A DNA stretch of 64,000 nt from Arthrinium phaeospermum (Eukaryota > Ascomycota > Sordariomycetes > Amphisphaeriales > Apiosporaceae), in NCBI GenBank assembly GCA_006503535.1, contig QYRS01000004.1, positions 3,596,001-3,660,000 of the forward strand, read 5' to 3'. Shown here one piece after another: positions 33,118-45,000 of the stretch. The stretch's first letter is position 1, and every line of letters starts with the position of its first letter. The notes beneath the pieces were generated by a model. It worked only from the letters and a program-made list of their open reading frames with translations. It did not search any database and was not told where the DNA came from. The translations under genes were made by a program, and so were the position numbers.

Positions 33118-36100
33118 ATGGGAGACGACGAGAAAGAAACAGCCCGCAAGAGGGAAGAGGTGGATGTGATCTATTCAGCCCCAACAACAACCAGCAGCGG
33201 GGACCAAGCGAACACGGAAATCGGGAAGGAAAAGGCGGAAGAGCCCGAGATCGCCAAGATCGTGCACGCCATCGAAGAAGGCCAGCCCGTGACGGCAGAA
33301 CAGCACCAGCGCGTCGCGGCGCACTACGGACGGAAAGCCGAGGCGGACCACCTGGCCCCCTCGTCGGACGTGGAGTACATCCTGGACCAGCTCGTGGGCA
33401 TGAGCGAGGCCGAGGCGGTCGAGATCCTCGTGGACGCCATCGCGCGGCACGCCGACGACCCCAACTTCCCCGCGGCGTCGCTGGCGCGCATGCGGCTTCT
33501 GGTCGCGGGGCCCAAGGCGTACGGCAGCGGTGGTGCCCCTGCAGGAGGGGGAGAAACCGCCACAACCACCAGTCCTCCCGTGGTGATGACGGAAGAGGAC
33601 TACGCCTTCGACCTCAAGACGGAGGCGGCCATCTACCACCACCACTCGCCCTACCCCGAAGTCCGGTCCGTGACGCGGCCGGGCGACGACCCGACGACGC
33701 CCGTCGAGACGGCGCGGGCCTACTTCCTGGGCCTGTCCTTCATGGCCGGCATCACGGCCGTCAACACCTTCTTCTCGCCGCGGCAGCCGGCCATCGACAT
33801 CTCGCCCGTCGTCATGCAGCTGCTCATCGCCCCCTGCGGCCTCTTCCTCGCCCGCGTCCTGCCCGACTGGGGCGTCACTTTCGGTAGCACGCGGCACTCG
33901 CTCAACCCGGGCCCCTGGAGCTTCAAGGAGCAGGTCTTTTGTTCGATTATCTTCACGATCGCCAATAACGCGGGCAATACCTATTATGTGTATTTGGTGC
34001 AGCGGCTGCCGCAGTACCTCGGCAACACCTGGGTCACCTTCGGCTACGAAATCGTCCTCGCCCTCTCCGTCAACTTCTTCGGCATGGGCTTCGCCGGCCT
34101 GCTGCGCCGCTTCGTCATCTACCCCATCAGCTGCCTCTTCCCCGAAGTCTTCCCCGCCCTGGCCCTGAACCGGGCCCTCGTCGAGCGCGAGCCGACTGCC
34201 ACCAACAGGAAGAACGAAAATATCCACGGCTGGACCGTCTCGCGCTACCGCTTCTTCCTGACGTGCGCCCTGCTCATGTTCTTCTACTTTTGGGTCCCCA
34301 ACACCCTCTTCAAGGCGCTGCGCTCCTTCAACTGGATGACCTGGATCGCGCCCCAGAACTTCACGCTGGCCATGGTCACGGGGTTCTGGGGCGGCATGGG
34401 CTACAACCCGCTCGCCACCTTTGACTGGAATGTCGCGGGCAAGGGGGCGCTGACGACGCCCTTCTTCAGCTTCGCGCAGCAGTACTTTGCCCGCTTCGTC
34501 TCGGGGCTGATTATTATCGGCATGTACTGGGGCAACATGTACTGGTCCGCGTACATGCCCATCAACAGCAACGAAGGTAAGCTACTTACTTATTCTCCAA
34601 ATATAACTTCGAAAACGGGATTGATTGCACTGGAGGGCTAACAAAACCCACCTAGTCTTTGCCAACGACGGCAAAAAGTACAACGTCACCCGGATCCTCG
34701 ACACGCAAACCAGCAGCATCAACATGGCCGCCTACCGCGAGTACGGCCCGCCCTTCTTCTCGGGCGCCAACGTGTTCGGGCAGGGCGGCTGGTTCGCCTG
34801 GTACCCGCTGACGCTCTTCAGCGTGTCGATCCAGCACTGGGAGTCGCTCAAACGGTCGGGCGCCGAGATGTGGCGCGGCCTGGCGCAGTACCGCCAGCGT
34901 CAACGAAAATCCATATACGACAGCTACCACGACCCCTTCTCGCGCCTCATGCGCGCCTACCCCGAGGTGCCCGACTGGTGGTTCCTGGGCATCCTCTGCA
35001 TCTCCCTGACGCTCGGCATCGTCGCCCTCGAGGTCTGGCCCGTCCACGTGCCGTGGTGGTCCCTGTTCGCCGTCGCGGGCGTGAGCGCCGTCATGCTCGT
35101 GCCCGCGACGCTGCTGCGGGCCTCGGCCAACGTCAAGATGGACTTCAACGTGCTCTTCCAGCTGCTGGGCGGCCTCTGGTTCCCCGGCAGCCCCGAGGCC
35201 CTCATCCTCGTCACCGCTTTTGGGCAGAACTTTGACGAGCAGGCCGCCGACTACATCGCCGGGCAGAAGATGGGGCACTACGCCAAGATCCCGCCGCGCG
35301 CCGTCTTTCGGGGCCAGGTGCTGGCCGTGCTGATCAACACGTTTGTGTTTGTGGGCATGCTTGACTGGATGGTCGTCAACTTTGACGACGGCACGCTTTG
35401 CCAGTGGAATGTAAGCGCCCTCCTATCTCTTCTTCATTCTGGTTTACCCTGCCAGTCTGGACCTTTTCCCGAGACAGCAAATGCTAATCCTGAACAGAAC
35501 GCCCAGCACTTCGTCTGCGCCAACGCCGTGCTCGTCTACGCCTCGGCCATCGAGTACGGCGCCTTCGGGGTGCGCAACATGTTCGCGCTCTACCCGATCC
35601 TGCCCTGGTGCTTCCTGATGGGCGGCGTCGTCGGCATCGTTTGGGGCCTGGCCCGGCGGTACGGGCCCGCCATCCATGCCTGGGCCCGCCGCCGGACCGC
35701 GTCCGAGGGCCGGTTCGCCGCGTACCAGCGCTTCTTCTTCACGCCGCTGTCCTACCTCTGGTACTTCGACCCCGCCGTCGCCCTCAAGGGGGCCCTGAAC
35801 TGGACCGGCGGCAACAACCTGTCGTACGCCACCAACGCCATGTACATCTCCTTTATCATGATGGTAAGTCGACCCAGAAGCATTGAGAACCCCCCAGAGG
35901 AAGCAAGAAACATAATCTAACCCGACTGACCGACCGTGCAGTACTACGTGAAACGCCACTACGGGGCCTGGTGGGAAAAGTACAACTACCTGATCGAGGC
36001 CGGGTTCGGCGCCGGCATCGCGCTGAGCGCCATCCTCCAGACCTTCGCCTTCGCCTTCACCGGCACCGACGTGCCGCCCTGGTGGGGGAACGAGGTGACG

Positions 36101-36208
36101 ACGGCCGGCGTCGACTACGCGGCGTACAACCAGAACGCGTCGCTGCTGGCGGTGCCGGCGCAGGGCTACTTCGGGCCGGCGCCGGATCAGTATCCCATGA
36201 AGTTTTGA
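33118..36208 (+). CDS. OPT-family oligopeptide transporter
   Basis: There are four exons: 33118-34576, 34656-35410, 35498-35863 and 35942-36208, giving 948 residues. The start is the ATG of MGDDEKETARKREE; the frame above begins with TTG. A cytosolic region of about 190 residues comes first, ending near EVRSVTRPGDDPTTPVETARAYFLG, the entry to the first helix. About 14 membrane segments follow. Family blocks seen include NPGPWSFKEQVFCSII, FWVPNTLFKALRSFNWMTW, GGMGYNPLATFDWN, INSNEVFANDGKKYNV, GGLWFPGSPEALILVTAFG and ALNWTGGNNLSYATNAMYIS. The protein imports tetra/pentapeptides, and some relatives import glutathione, at the plasma membrane with protons. All splice phases fit and no frame break is visible. 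The mid-chain YRQRQRKSIYDSYHDPFSRLM loop is cytosolic. Confidence 0.9.
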
Positions 36209-38126
36209 AGAGGGCAGAGAGCAGGCCAGCAAAGCTAAAAGCAAAACAGTTTGTAATTGATAATTAAGCAACACCAATACTGCCTCTTCTTCTCCTTAAC
36301 TCCGATAGTCTCTATCTGTCTCAGCTTGGGAGCCGGTTGGGGCAGCAACGACCTCGCATTGTAAGGCCGACTAACCTAGGCCCGTCTGGAGTGTGCATGG
36401 CATGGCTTGATGGAGCGAGCGGTCAGCTGCATGACTCTCCACATGTGGAATCCTTTCGCATGATTGCTAAGTTGTTTGAAATTCAATAGAACGGCCACGA
36501 TGGCGTCGTCCCGCCCCGATCTTGAGCGAAGCTTGATGGAAAGAAACAGAGGGGGCGCCTTTCTGGGCCTGGTGGTGCGTGCCTGGCCTGGCCTGCTGGC
36601 TTTGCCAATATTAGCCGGCTATCGGTGAGAGACAGCCGAAGTACAAAACCACTAGGGGAGGACGAGTTTTTAACTGGGGCTCGACGGCCTGTTTAGTACC
36701 TGTCCCCCCAGGATTACTCAATCGGGCACGGGTTAGCAATGACTTAATAAGACTTACGCGACGGGGGCTCGTAAGCAATTATTCAGCAGTCTCGCCTGCG
36801 AATCTCGCTGTCTCGAGCCAGGCCCCGGGCAGGCGGCTCCAGTCTTTATGTCATGCCATTCGTCGCCGCACCTCTCAAGATTGTTGTGTTGTGCAGTTCT
36901 CTCCAGAAGTCTCTCGAGCGCTCTCCCCGAGTCTCCCAGCCCCCCTGTCGGCTTATCGTTTTCTGTAGAGATTGTGCCTGGGAAACGGTCTTCGGGTTCC
37001 CTACTGACTCGCGGGGCCACTGTAACGACGTCACCTATTGCCTCTTGTGATGCTCGATTGCAGACTTCCAAGGCATCACTATCCAGCCGATGGACAATCA
37101 CTCGACTCCAAAACCCCGGAAGAATTGAACAAGATGTGGAGGAATGGGGTCTTTCCATCGATTCCTCCTTTCGGCTCGTACCAGAATAGGCAGATAGCAT
37201 CAGGTACCGGCGACACAAGCTGCAGTTGGTTTTTCTCTGTTTTAGCTGCACGGACGGACGAAAGCTCATGCTCAGCAAAGGTCGCGGCGGGTGGGGCCAA
37301 CAAGCTGCGGGCCAGCCACCCCGCTAGAGAGCTAAAGCACGATGGCGTGCTGATATCATCAATTGTAATCGCAGTGTAAGCTCTTTCTAAGGGCCTGGAA
37401 CTCCGCTCTGGCAATATGGAAAATGTCGTTGCATTGCAGGCATCCCGTCTGCAGGCCCCAATGCAGTTGGTTGGTAAGAGAGCACGGAGTCGGTCATTCA
37501 GGGGAGGCACATACGCATCTCAATCTCTCTGTTGCTGTGCTGCGAGATGTGAAGAGGGCCGTCTGCCGCTGCTGCTGTGGTGATGATCTGTCATCATGAT
37601 GAATCTCTTGTAAATCCGTCCTCCACCTCGGTAGCAAAGCATGCAACGGTCGGTTGCTACGGTACTTCCGGCCACAGCTCTCCACATTGGGGGGACCACC
37701 TGCAGGCACTAGCCCGTCCCGTTGGCCAGCAAGTCGCTAGCCATGATGCATCTGGGCCTTCTTTGTTTCGAGACAGAGGTCTCTCGAGAATCTCGCTCGA
37801 GCTCCATACCTCCTGCCTCTTGCGGGCAGTCACTCCAAAGCAGATCCCCATCTATCCACATCATCCATGGATACTCCCTATAGAAAACGATGGAATGGTC
37901 TAGCTTAGGTTAGGTTGTCTGCAGGTGCAGTGTGTAAAGTACACACATCCAGGCGATGTTGCAGCCGCCCCTCCTTTGGCTCTGCCGGATGTCCAGAAGT
38001 ATTTAGATCCTGCCGTGTCCCTCCCCCATCCTGTCTCTGATTCTTCTTGTTCATTCCAAATACTCCTCCCAAAAACACACCATCTAGTTTCATATACCCT
38101 CACAGCTTGTGAAGAAATTCGTCAAG
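36209..38126. other. Intergenic DNA, no supported gene
   Basis: About 1.9 kb. Frames on the minus strand (36754-37278, 37079-37510) lack motifs. The last few hundred bases are the promoter and leader of the quinone reductase gene. Confidence 0.5.
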
Positions 38127-38799
38127 ATGGCCCCCAAGATCGCAATCGTCTTCGTAAGTGTTGCCCACCTCTCCTCCATGGCTCGACAGCCCCTAACCAT
38201 TGTCGCTACAGTACTCCATGTACGGACACATCCGTACCCTGGCCGAGGCTGAGAAGCGCGGCATCGAGAAGGCCGGCGGCACCTGCGACCTGTACCAGGT
38301 CGCCGAGACCCTGCCCGCCGACGTGCTCACCAAGATGCACGCCCCCGGCCAGAAGTCCGACATCCCCATCCTGACGGACCCCGCCACGCTCGAGCAGTAC
38401 GACGGCTTCCTGATGGGCATCCCGACCCGGTTCGGCAACTTCCCCGCGCAGTGGAAGGCCTTCTGGGACAAGACCGGTGGCCAGTGGGCCTCGGGCGGCT
38501 TCCACGGCAAGTTCGCCGGCGTCTTCATCAGCACCGCCTCGCCCGGCGGCGGCCAGGAGTCGACCGCCATCGCCGCCATGAGCACCCTCGCCCACCACGG
38601 CATCATGTACGTGCCCCTGGGCTACAAGCACAGCTTCGGCCAGCTCACCGACATGAGCGAGGTCCGCGGCGGCTCCCCCTGGGGCGCCGGCGCCTTCGCC
38701 GCCGGCGACGGCTCCCGCCAGCCCTCCCCCAAGGAGCTCGAGATCGCCGAGATCCAGGGCGAGCAGTTCTACCACGTCCTCAACAAGCACGTGTCATGA
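38127..38799 (+). CDS. Flavodoxin-like NAD(P)H:quinone oxidoreductase, WrbA/Pst2/Ycp4 family
   Basis: There are two exons, 38127-38153 and 38212-38799, giving 204 residues to the TGA. The intron falls inside the first beta strand, after MAPKIAIVF. Flavodoxin features are [23 protein letters not shown] (FMN phosphate loop), [28 protein letters not shown], and [38 protein letters not shown]. The length matches Pst2-like members. These enzymes reduce quinones by two electrons and protect against oxidative stress; the basis for function is family knowledge. The codon after KHVS is TGA followed by CTG, and the frame stays open for 58 more codons. See the separate entry for the extension. Confidence 0.92.
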
Positions 38800-38976
38800 C
38801 TGCATGGCAGCGGACCTGAGGCCGCCTCCTCGGGTAACACCGAGAAGAAGGAGGCCGCCGCCGCCGGCAACACTTCGGGCGCCCAGCAGCAAGACGCTGG
38901 GGCTAATGAGCCCAAGGAGAAGAAGAGCAAGGGCGAAGGCCCCTGCGGTCTCCCCAAGAAGTGTGTCGTCCAATAA
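38797..38976 (+). CDS. In-frame extension after TGA, ending in a CaaX box
   Basis: Directly after TGA 38797-38799 the same frame stays open for 58 sense codons to TAA 38974-38976. The composition is coding-like: LHGSGPEAASSGNTEKKE, then Ala/Gly/Gln-rich, then PKEKKSKGEGPCGLPKKCVVQ split as KSKGEG, PCGLPKK, CVVQ. CVVQ is a CaaX box acceptable to farnesyltransferase, with a basic stretch before it and another Cys (PC) upstream for possible palmitoylation. The short intron-like GTGTCATGACTGCATGGCAG spanning the stop is only 20 bp, too short for the spliceosome. The options are programmed readthrough, a recent nonsense mutation, an RNA-editing event, or a base error (TGA for TGG or CGA). As I recall, yeast Ycp4 is longer than Pst2; this locus could make both forms. 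Confidence 0.6.
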
Positions 38977-40504
38977 AGTCAAATAGATTAGCGAAAACCA
39001 TAAATAATGATTCCCTTTGATTTCCCAAACAAAAGCTCTTGCATGCCTCACCAATTGAGTTTCCGAATCAAAACTTCGCTGTGTCGCTAAACATTGCCCT
39101 TTTGGCCCAAGTGTTCTTGGTTCCCGACAGAAGGGCAGAGAGTAGGCTGCGAAACACGTGGGGTGAATCGATGGAAGACACATCAATAGGCCGTCAACGT
39201 TTTCCCCCTTGCTTATGCAAAGATGGATCTAGCCGTGGAAGCATCTCTTTCGCTGATAGGGCCAGATACGGCGACAGAGCGTAGTCCTTACAGACTCTGG
39301 TATCCTCCACTTGACGCTATCACACCGCACTTCACACGAGCTCTTCGAGTCTGGTATTCCGGAATAGTCCTCCCACTCCATAGGTAAGTTCATCACCTAG
39401 TAAGGCAGCCCCAATCACCGTGGCCCCTTGCAGCCTTGCCAACTTCGATCCAACTTGAGACTGTCCATATTCGTTCATCAACTGCCACTTAAACGACCTC
39501 TTGAGTATTGGCTCTCCCAGGCACTGTTCTAATCATTTCAGGGGTGGTCTTTTCATCAACCCAGGAACGCCAACAGCGTTGGAAGAAGCTGCGCACACCA
39601 AAACTCGAAGTGGGATATGCATGGACTCATGAAGGGAGATGATTGGTTCACTGATAACAAGCTGACGGAAGGCATGAGATAGACCAGAGTGGTTACCCCG
39701 AAGGGTGAGTCAATCAGGGAGCCCTCACTTCTTCTAGTCGAGACGTGAGCAGCCGAGCGAGCCCCTGGCCTTCGCCCTTACTGCTCGACAGCGGCCAAAC
39801 ATGCACAAAACGTGGCAACCCAGAACAGCTACATACATGCCATCTAAGGAGAAGATGGGTTAGCCCGGTCTCGGGAAACCCCCCTTGAAGACTGACATCC
39901 TCATCCCTTACTTGGAACGTTGCTCCACGTGGGAACAAGACATAAACGAGCAACACCAAACAACAAACACAAAACTCAAGATTCCATCTCAACATCATGA
40001 GAGTAGAATATAGGTAGACAGCATCAAATATAGTAAGATGGCAAAAAGGATAAGTGGTATATATCGTTATGTACTCGGAGCTGCACTCATTATTCAAGTG
40101 ATCTCGGTTTCCCCCGTTCATCATCGGAACGCCGTGGAAGTGGAAGCCACAAAGCAAAGGCAAAAAGGCTTGAAAGCTTCGCTCCCGTTGGAACCCCCAC
40201 CCGTAAACGCCTAGCAACTTTGAAATATTGCAACCAGAAGTTTGTAAATTACAGAAGCAATCCCCCCGTTTTTGCTCTCTGTCGTCATGCTTGATTTCAT
40301 TCCCCGGCAAGGGTGATCAGCATATATGCATGTGCTCGTTCTATAGTCGAATCGCGCAGTTTCGTATTTTAGGCTGTCGCCTCCGACAGCAAGTAGATTT
40401 CCGCTTCCGTGGCGAAATCCCCTAGTCCAGGCATTGTACTCCCACAGCTGCCAGACTAGTCATGTCGCACTCGAGTCGTATTCCATCGTCCGTCGCTCGT
40501 ACGT
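38977..40504. other. Intergenic DNA between convergent genes
   Basis: No gene is supported. A 198-codon minus frame at 39714-40310 is odd in composition (many Cys/Leu/His) and probably lies in the 3' flank of the next gene. Confidence 0.5.
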
Positions 40505-42036
40505 TCAAAAGGACTCATGCTCCCTGCCCGGGTGAGCACTAGAAGGCTCGACCACGATCTGCGGCAGCTCCCGAATCCGCAGACTAGGCAGCTGCGGCAC
40601 CCCTCCCACGCCTCGCGAAGACCGCGTAGACAGTCTGTTCGTATTCGCCGCCGCCGGCTCCACTACGCCGCTGAGCCGCCGCTCGCTGAGGTCGCCGCCC
40701 TCGCCCACGCTATCGACCATGTCCGCCACCTGCTCGTCCAGGCGCCGGTCCCGCTCGACCGTCGGGCCCATGGTGCTGTACTCGGGCGGGGGCTCGTTGA
40801 AGTTGACGGGCGTCGTGGCGCCCGATCTCGGGTAGTTGGTATTGTCGTCCAGGCTGACGTCGTCGTAGCCAGGGGGGTCGTGCGGGGGGATCTCGGCGTC
40901 GCCCAGGTCCGCCTCGTCGATCAGCTCGGGGCTGGAGCCCGCCCGCGACCGCGACCGGAATCCACCGCCGCCCGAGTACTGCGCCGACAGCCGCTGCGGC
41001 GTCGTGGCGCCCGACCGCGTCATGCCCGGCGAGTTTTGCGGGATGTCGAGGTCCTGGGCGCTGTCCCAACTGAGCACGGAGCTGGCGCTGCGCTGGCGGT
41101 GGTGCGTGGAAAGCGAGGGCGAGTTGACCGACAGGGCCACGCTCGCGGCGTCGGACAGCAGTCCCATCCGCTCGCTCTCCTGGCTGTTGGCGCGCAGCCG
41201 CGTGCCGTCGTGGCGGGCTACGCCCAGATCCGCGTAGCTGACGCTGGAAACGGCTCGTTGGCGCTGGGTCTTGAGGCGGTCGTGCTCGGCGCGCAGCTCG
41301 CTGATGACGCTCGAGTTGCTGGCGGCTCGGGCCCGCTGCGAGAGCTCGGCCAGGGCGACCGTGTCGCCGCGTGCCCTGGCCTCTCGTCGGAGTCGCCGGC
41401 GTTCCTCCCTCTCGGCGATCTCGGCCCGCCTTGCCAGGCGGATCTGATATAACGTTTCCATCTCGACGTCACGCAAGTCTTCTTCCTCTCGGTCCGTGGG
41501 GTGCTCCAGGACCACATCCACGCCGCCTCGGTCGCCCTCCCGGCCCAACACCTGCTCGTTCTCGTCGGGCTTGTTTCGGTAGGCGGGCAGGGTCATGATG
41601 GATCGTATCGAGATATTTCGGTTGACTTCACTCTGGCGTTGATTATGAGCCGCCACAGCGGCGTCGAAATTGGGAGGCACATTGCGGGTCGTCATTCCCG
41701 ATTCCTCAGCATTGCCCGTTTGGTGGTAGCCGCTCTTTTTGCCAAAAGGTTTCGAGCCTTTACTCCGAGTGCGCCCCCAAACGCAAATCATTATGACTGT
41801 GAGGACTACGGCAGCCGCGACAATTCCCAGAATCTGGCGGAAGTGGTGCAAAGTGTTAGTGGCCATGTTCTATTGCAAGCACATGATGTTGACGACTGAA
41901 GGCAAGAACTTACCAATGGGAGTTTCGGTTGACTCGATTCCTCAAATTCTCTGCGAAAAATGTTTGGCGTTTTTCCACCGGCGTCGACATCCTGGCCGGT
42001 TTGCACCGGAATGCCTATTCGGTACAGCACGGGCAT
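40505..42036 (-). CDS. Conserved single-pass membrane protein with disordered C-terminal region
   Basis: There are two exons, 42036-41914 and 41869-40505, giving 495 residues; splicing joins KLPL to NMATNTLHHFRQ in phase 0. The N-terminal part is short and polar. One membrane helix (ILGIVAAAVVLTVIMICVW) follows. The rest is cytosolic and mostly disordered, rich in Ser, Arg and Asp. It includes a conserved helical block RDVEMETLYQIRLARRAEIAEREERRRLRREAR, the phrases PPGYDDVSLDD and PPPEYSTMG (PPxY-like, possible WW/Rsp5 binding), and repeated RSGATTP. PPxY motifs and a membrane anchor suggest an adaptor for a ubiquitin ligase. That is inference. The family is seen widely in filamentous fungi, but I cannot name a characterised member. 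Confidence 0.78.
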
Positions 42037-45000
42037 CTTGTCGGTAATTGTGCAATATAAGTATTAGTCGGCGACGCTGGTTTGCGAGCTAGGTTGGTGG
42101 TAGTTAGGAAAGTAGCTATCCGGAGCGGGGTGTGGAGGCAACCGGCGTGCCACAGCTCTCTTGTTGGTGTCGTCGTGTAATTGATGGTGGTGGTTTTGGT
42201 AGGTGGTGGTGTAGGGCGGTATAGCGGGGGATTGGATTGCTATGACAGCCTGCGACAGCCCGATCTTAACTATTTAAAACCGCGATATTAGGCATGACTG
42301 ACAGCAAGCAGCACGGATGGAGACGACGTTGGATCCTCGTAGGGGAGATGGATGTTCATGTAAAACACAAAACAGCCGATTTAGAGATTACTGGTAAAGT
42401 CAAATGACAAATTAGTGTGTCGTGGGAGAAAAGGTGGGAAAAGAGAGGTTGGCCTTCGGAGGACTGCCTAGGACAGGAAAGAGGGACGACGTGGAGTAAG
42501 AGAGAGAGGTAAGGTAAGGTAAGGTCGCACGTATCGAGAGAGGCTGAAATGTAAGGGCCATATCTCGGCAGCGATGATGCGCAACAGAGACACAGAGTGG
42601 GATGGCTCAGATGGTGCCTCGCAATGCGTCCCCAGTTCTAGTCGTCAGCCGTTGGCCTTGACTGGGCACTCCAGCACTAGAGTAGGGCCAAGTTCTCGTG
42701 CGGTTGGCTGCACCGAGAGATCGACGCCCCATTCTGCCTAACCTCGCTTTCATGGTGGAGGGGGTGTGTGCCTGGAGGGGCTTGGGGGGGTGTTGTTGTT
42801 CGTGTTCACTGCTGTCACGTCGCTTCCAAAGGGAACGGCCAAGCAGCAGCATCTGAGCGCAGGGAACCAGGGAACCGAGACGCCACCCCTCCAATGCTCT
42901 GCTGCTGCTTGGCTTGGGGGCGCACTCGGTGCTTTCTAGGCTTCTTCTCCAGGTCTTTCTCAGCAGCCATCCCGGTGTGGGTGTAAGGGTAGTACTTAGA
43001 TCAACTAGATTCGCTTGGCGTTGTACAAGTGACCGTCCATCTATGGTGACATGGGGATATGGCCCAGGCAACCTACATACACGATGGGCCATGGGATTTC
43101 CTCTGCAGCCAGAGAACTGCCGTCATGTCATGACTCTTGAGGTTCTACTGCATCAATTCAAATCTCGGGCATATCCGCACAGAAACACCAGTCAGGAAGC
43201 ACATCAATGATCAAACATCTCGCGACTGTATGGGGATTTTTGCCAATTTCCTTGGGTCTGTTTTCAATGCCAATGCCAGCTGATGTGACGGCACCAGGCA
43301 CCAGGGGCCACCATGAAATCATGATGTGGGATGGAATAGTGGTGAGCGGGCTTGCTATAGCGGGCAGCCACTTAACGGGGGCGCAGGATACCAACACGAC
43401 ACGATGCCGATTACTGGGATCACGCTCCTCCGAAATTGACGGCTCGACCTGGCGTGTTCTGGAACTCACGGTTGGCTTGTAGGTATTGATTTCCAGCCTC
43501 CAACGTTGGGTGTAACTCGCTCGCTACAAACTGACTTGCAGGGGACTTTCCGGGCAAACAACCGAGCACGGCATTCCTGGTGTACCACCTATATGTAGAG
43601 AACGGTTGACTCAATTGGCCAAGCCCAGGCAGGAGACAGGACATGAACATTGCATGGACCTTGCTGCTCCAACACGAATTGACCATCGGCGATACTGCTG
43701 CGACAAAAACATCATCATTGCTCAGGTCAACTGGAATTGGTCCAAGGGACCACCTCACTTCGGGGACTTGGGGGACCTTACTAGCCCGCACTAGCCAGCA
43801 AGTACCTCAGCACTAGGTGGCCGTGATTGCCGCTTCCAGCAGCCTAGGTTAATACGTCCTTCGCTTCGGCATCTCGTCCCCGCTTCCCTACCAAAATAGA
43901 AAGCAGGAGGACAATAAATTGACGTGTTGGGTTGGTGTCGTGCTGGGCACTGGAGAACCTAGCATCGGCTGTTCCCTTTAGCATCGCGGTTAGCTTACCG
44001 TGCATCTGAGCATTGATTAATTTGCCCGCGGTCCTGGATTGATTGATTGACCACTGACCACCACCATGCATGCACTTAATCAATGATAAGGAAGATCCTC
44101 TCTGCATCTGCCTCCAAGTCCAAGTAATCGCCGGCCTACTATAAGGTTACCTGCAATGCAGGAAGAGAAGGAGGGTTTCATCGTATGTAGGTTATTTGCC
44201 TTCCTCGCTGTCAGTGTGTGCGGGCGTGCTTACCCATCTCCACGGCCGGCCAGCGCTTAGAAAAACTCTGTAGGAAGGCATTCCATTTAATGCAGCAGGC
44301 TGGATGCGCCTCCACGAATCCCATGTTTGCTGTCGCTGGCAGGTCCCCTTGGCATGCGGGCCTTACACCGCACACGGTTTCTTGGAGCTTTCTCTTTCTC
44401 TTTCCTCTCTATCTCTCGCTACGGTTGACCAAACTCATTTTTTCCTCTCTGTGCCTCGTTCTTGCAGGGCCTGTCAAACCGCAATTGGGTCGAATTTCCG
44501 GTCGCGTTTCTTCAAACATGAGGCAGTGGAGGCTTGACAACCCAGTCTATTGCCTAATAAGGTTGATATCTGCACCAGACCGGAGGTCCAGAGAAAACCT
44601 GCCGTGGGGCAGTGGCTGGGGCCAGCTCCCGACCCTTGCCAAAGTGAAGAGAAAAAGTCACCGCCCCGATTCGATGCACGAAAATCTCGGTGGCCTTCCC
44701 TGTTTTTTCCAGATAGCGCGTGGCAGGGTAACAAAACACAGCAATTGTATCGTGGCAGAGCATATGTACGGTCAGGACTCAGAAGCAGCAGTAGGCAGTA
44801 GGGACCGCATCGCATTACTGTGCATGCATGCTCCGTGCTTTCTTCTCAGTCGGTCATATTCGTCATCGCCATCTCTTGTGTTCGTCGGTCGCACCGCGTT
44901 TCGGCTTGCCCATTTCGCTCCCCGTTTTGATATACAAACTTATCAAACGTAAGCTTACCGTGACAAATTCTCGGGTCTTGCCCTCTGGGAAGGACGGACG

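Noticed and set aside
33175..34227. 350-codon minus-strand frame opposite the OPT gene
   Set aside because: Antisense shadow of the transporter exon 1.
38788..38810. Intron spanning the TGA of the quinone reductase (GTGTCATGACTGCATGGCAG)
   Set aside because: It begins with GT and ends with AG but is only 20 bp, far below the size of the other introns here, and its removal shifts the frame of the tail.
39714..40310. 198-codon minus-strand frame
   Set aside because: Unlikely composition and position in the 3' flank of the next minus-strand gene.
44218..44952. 244-codon plus-strand frame
   Set aside because: No domain or splice support; Cys/Ser/Phe-rich composition unlike neighbouring genes.
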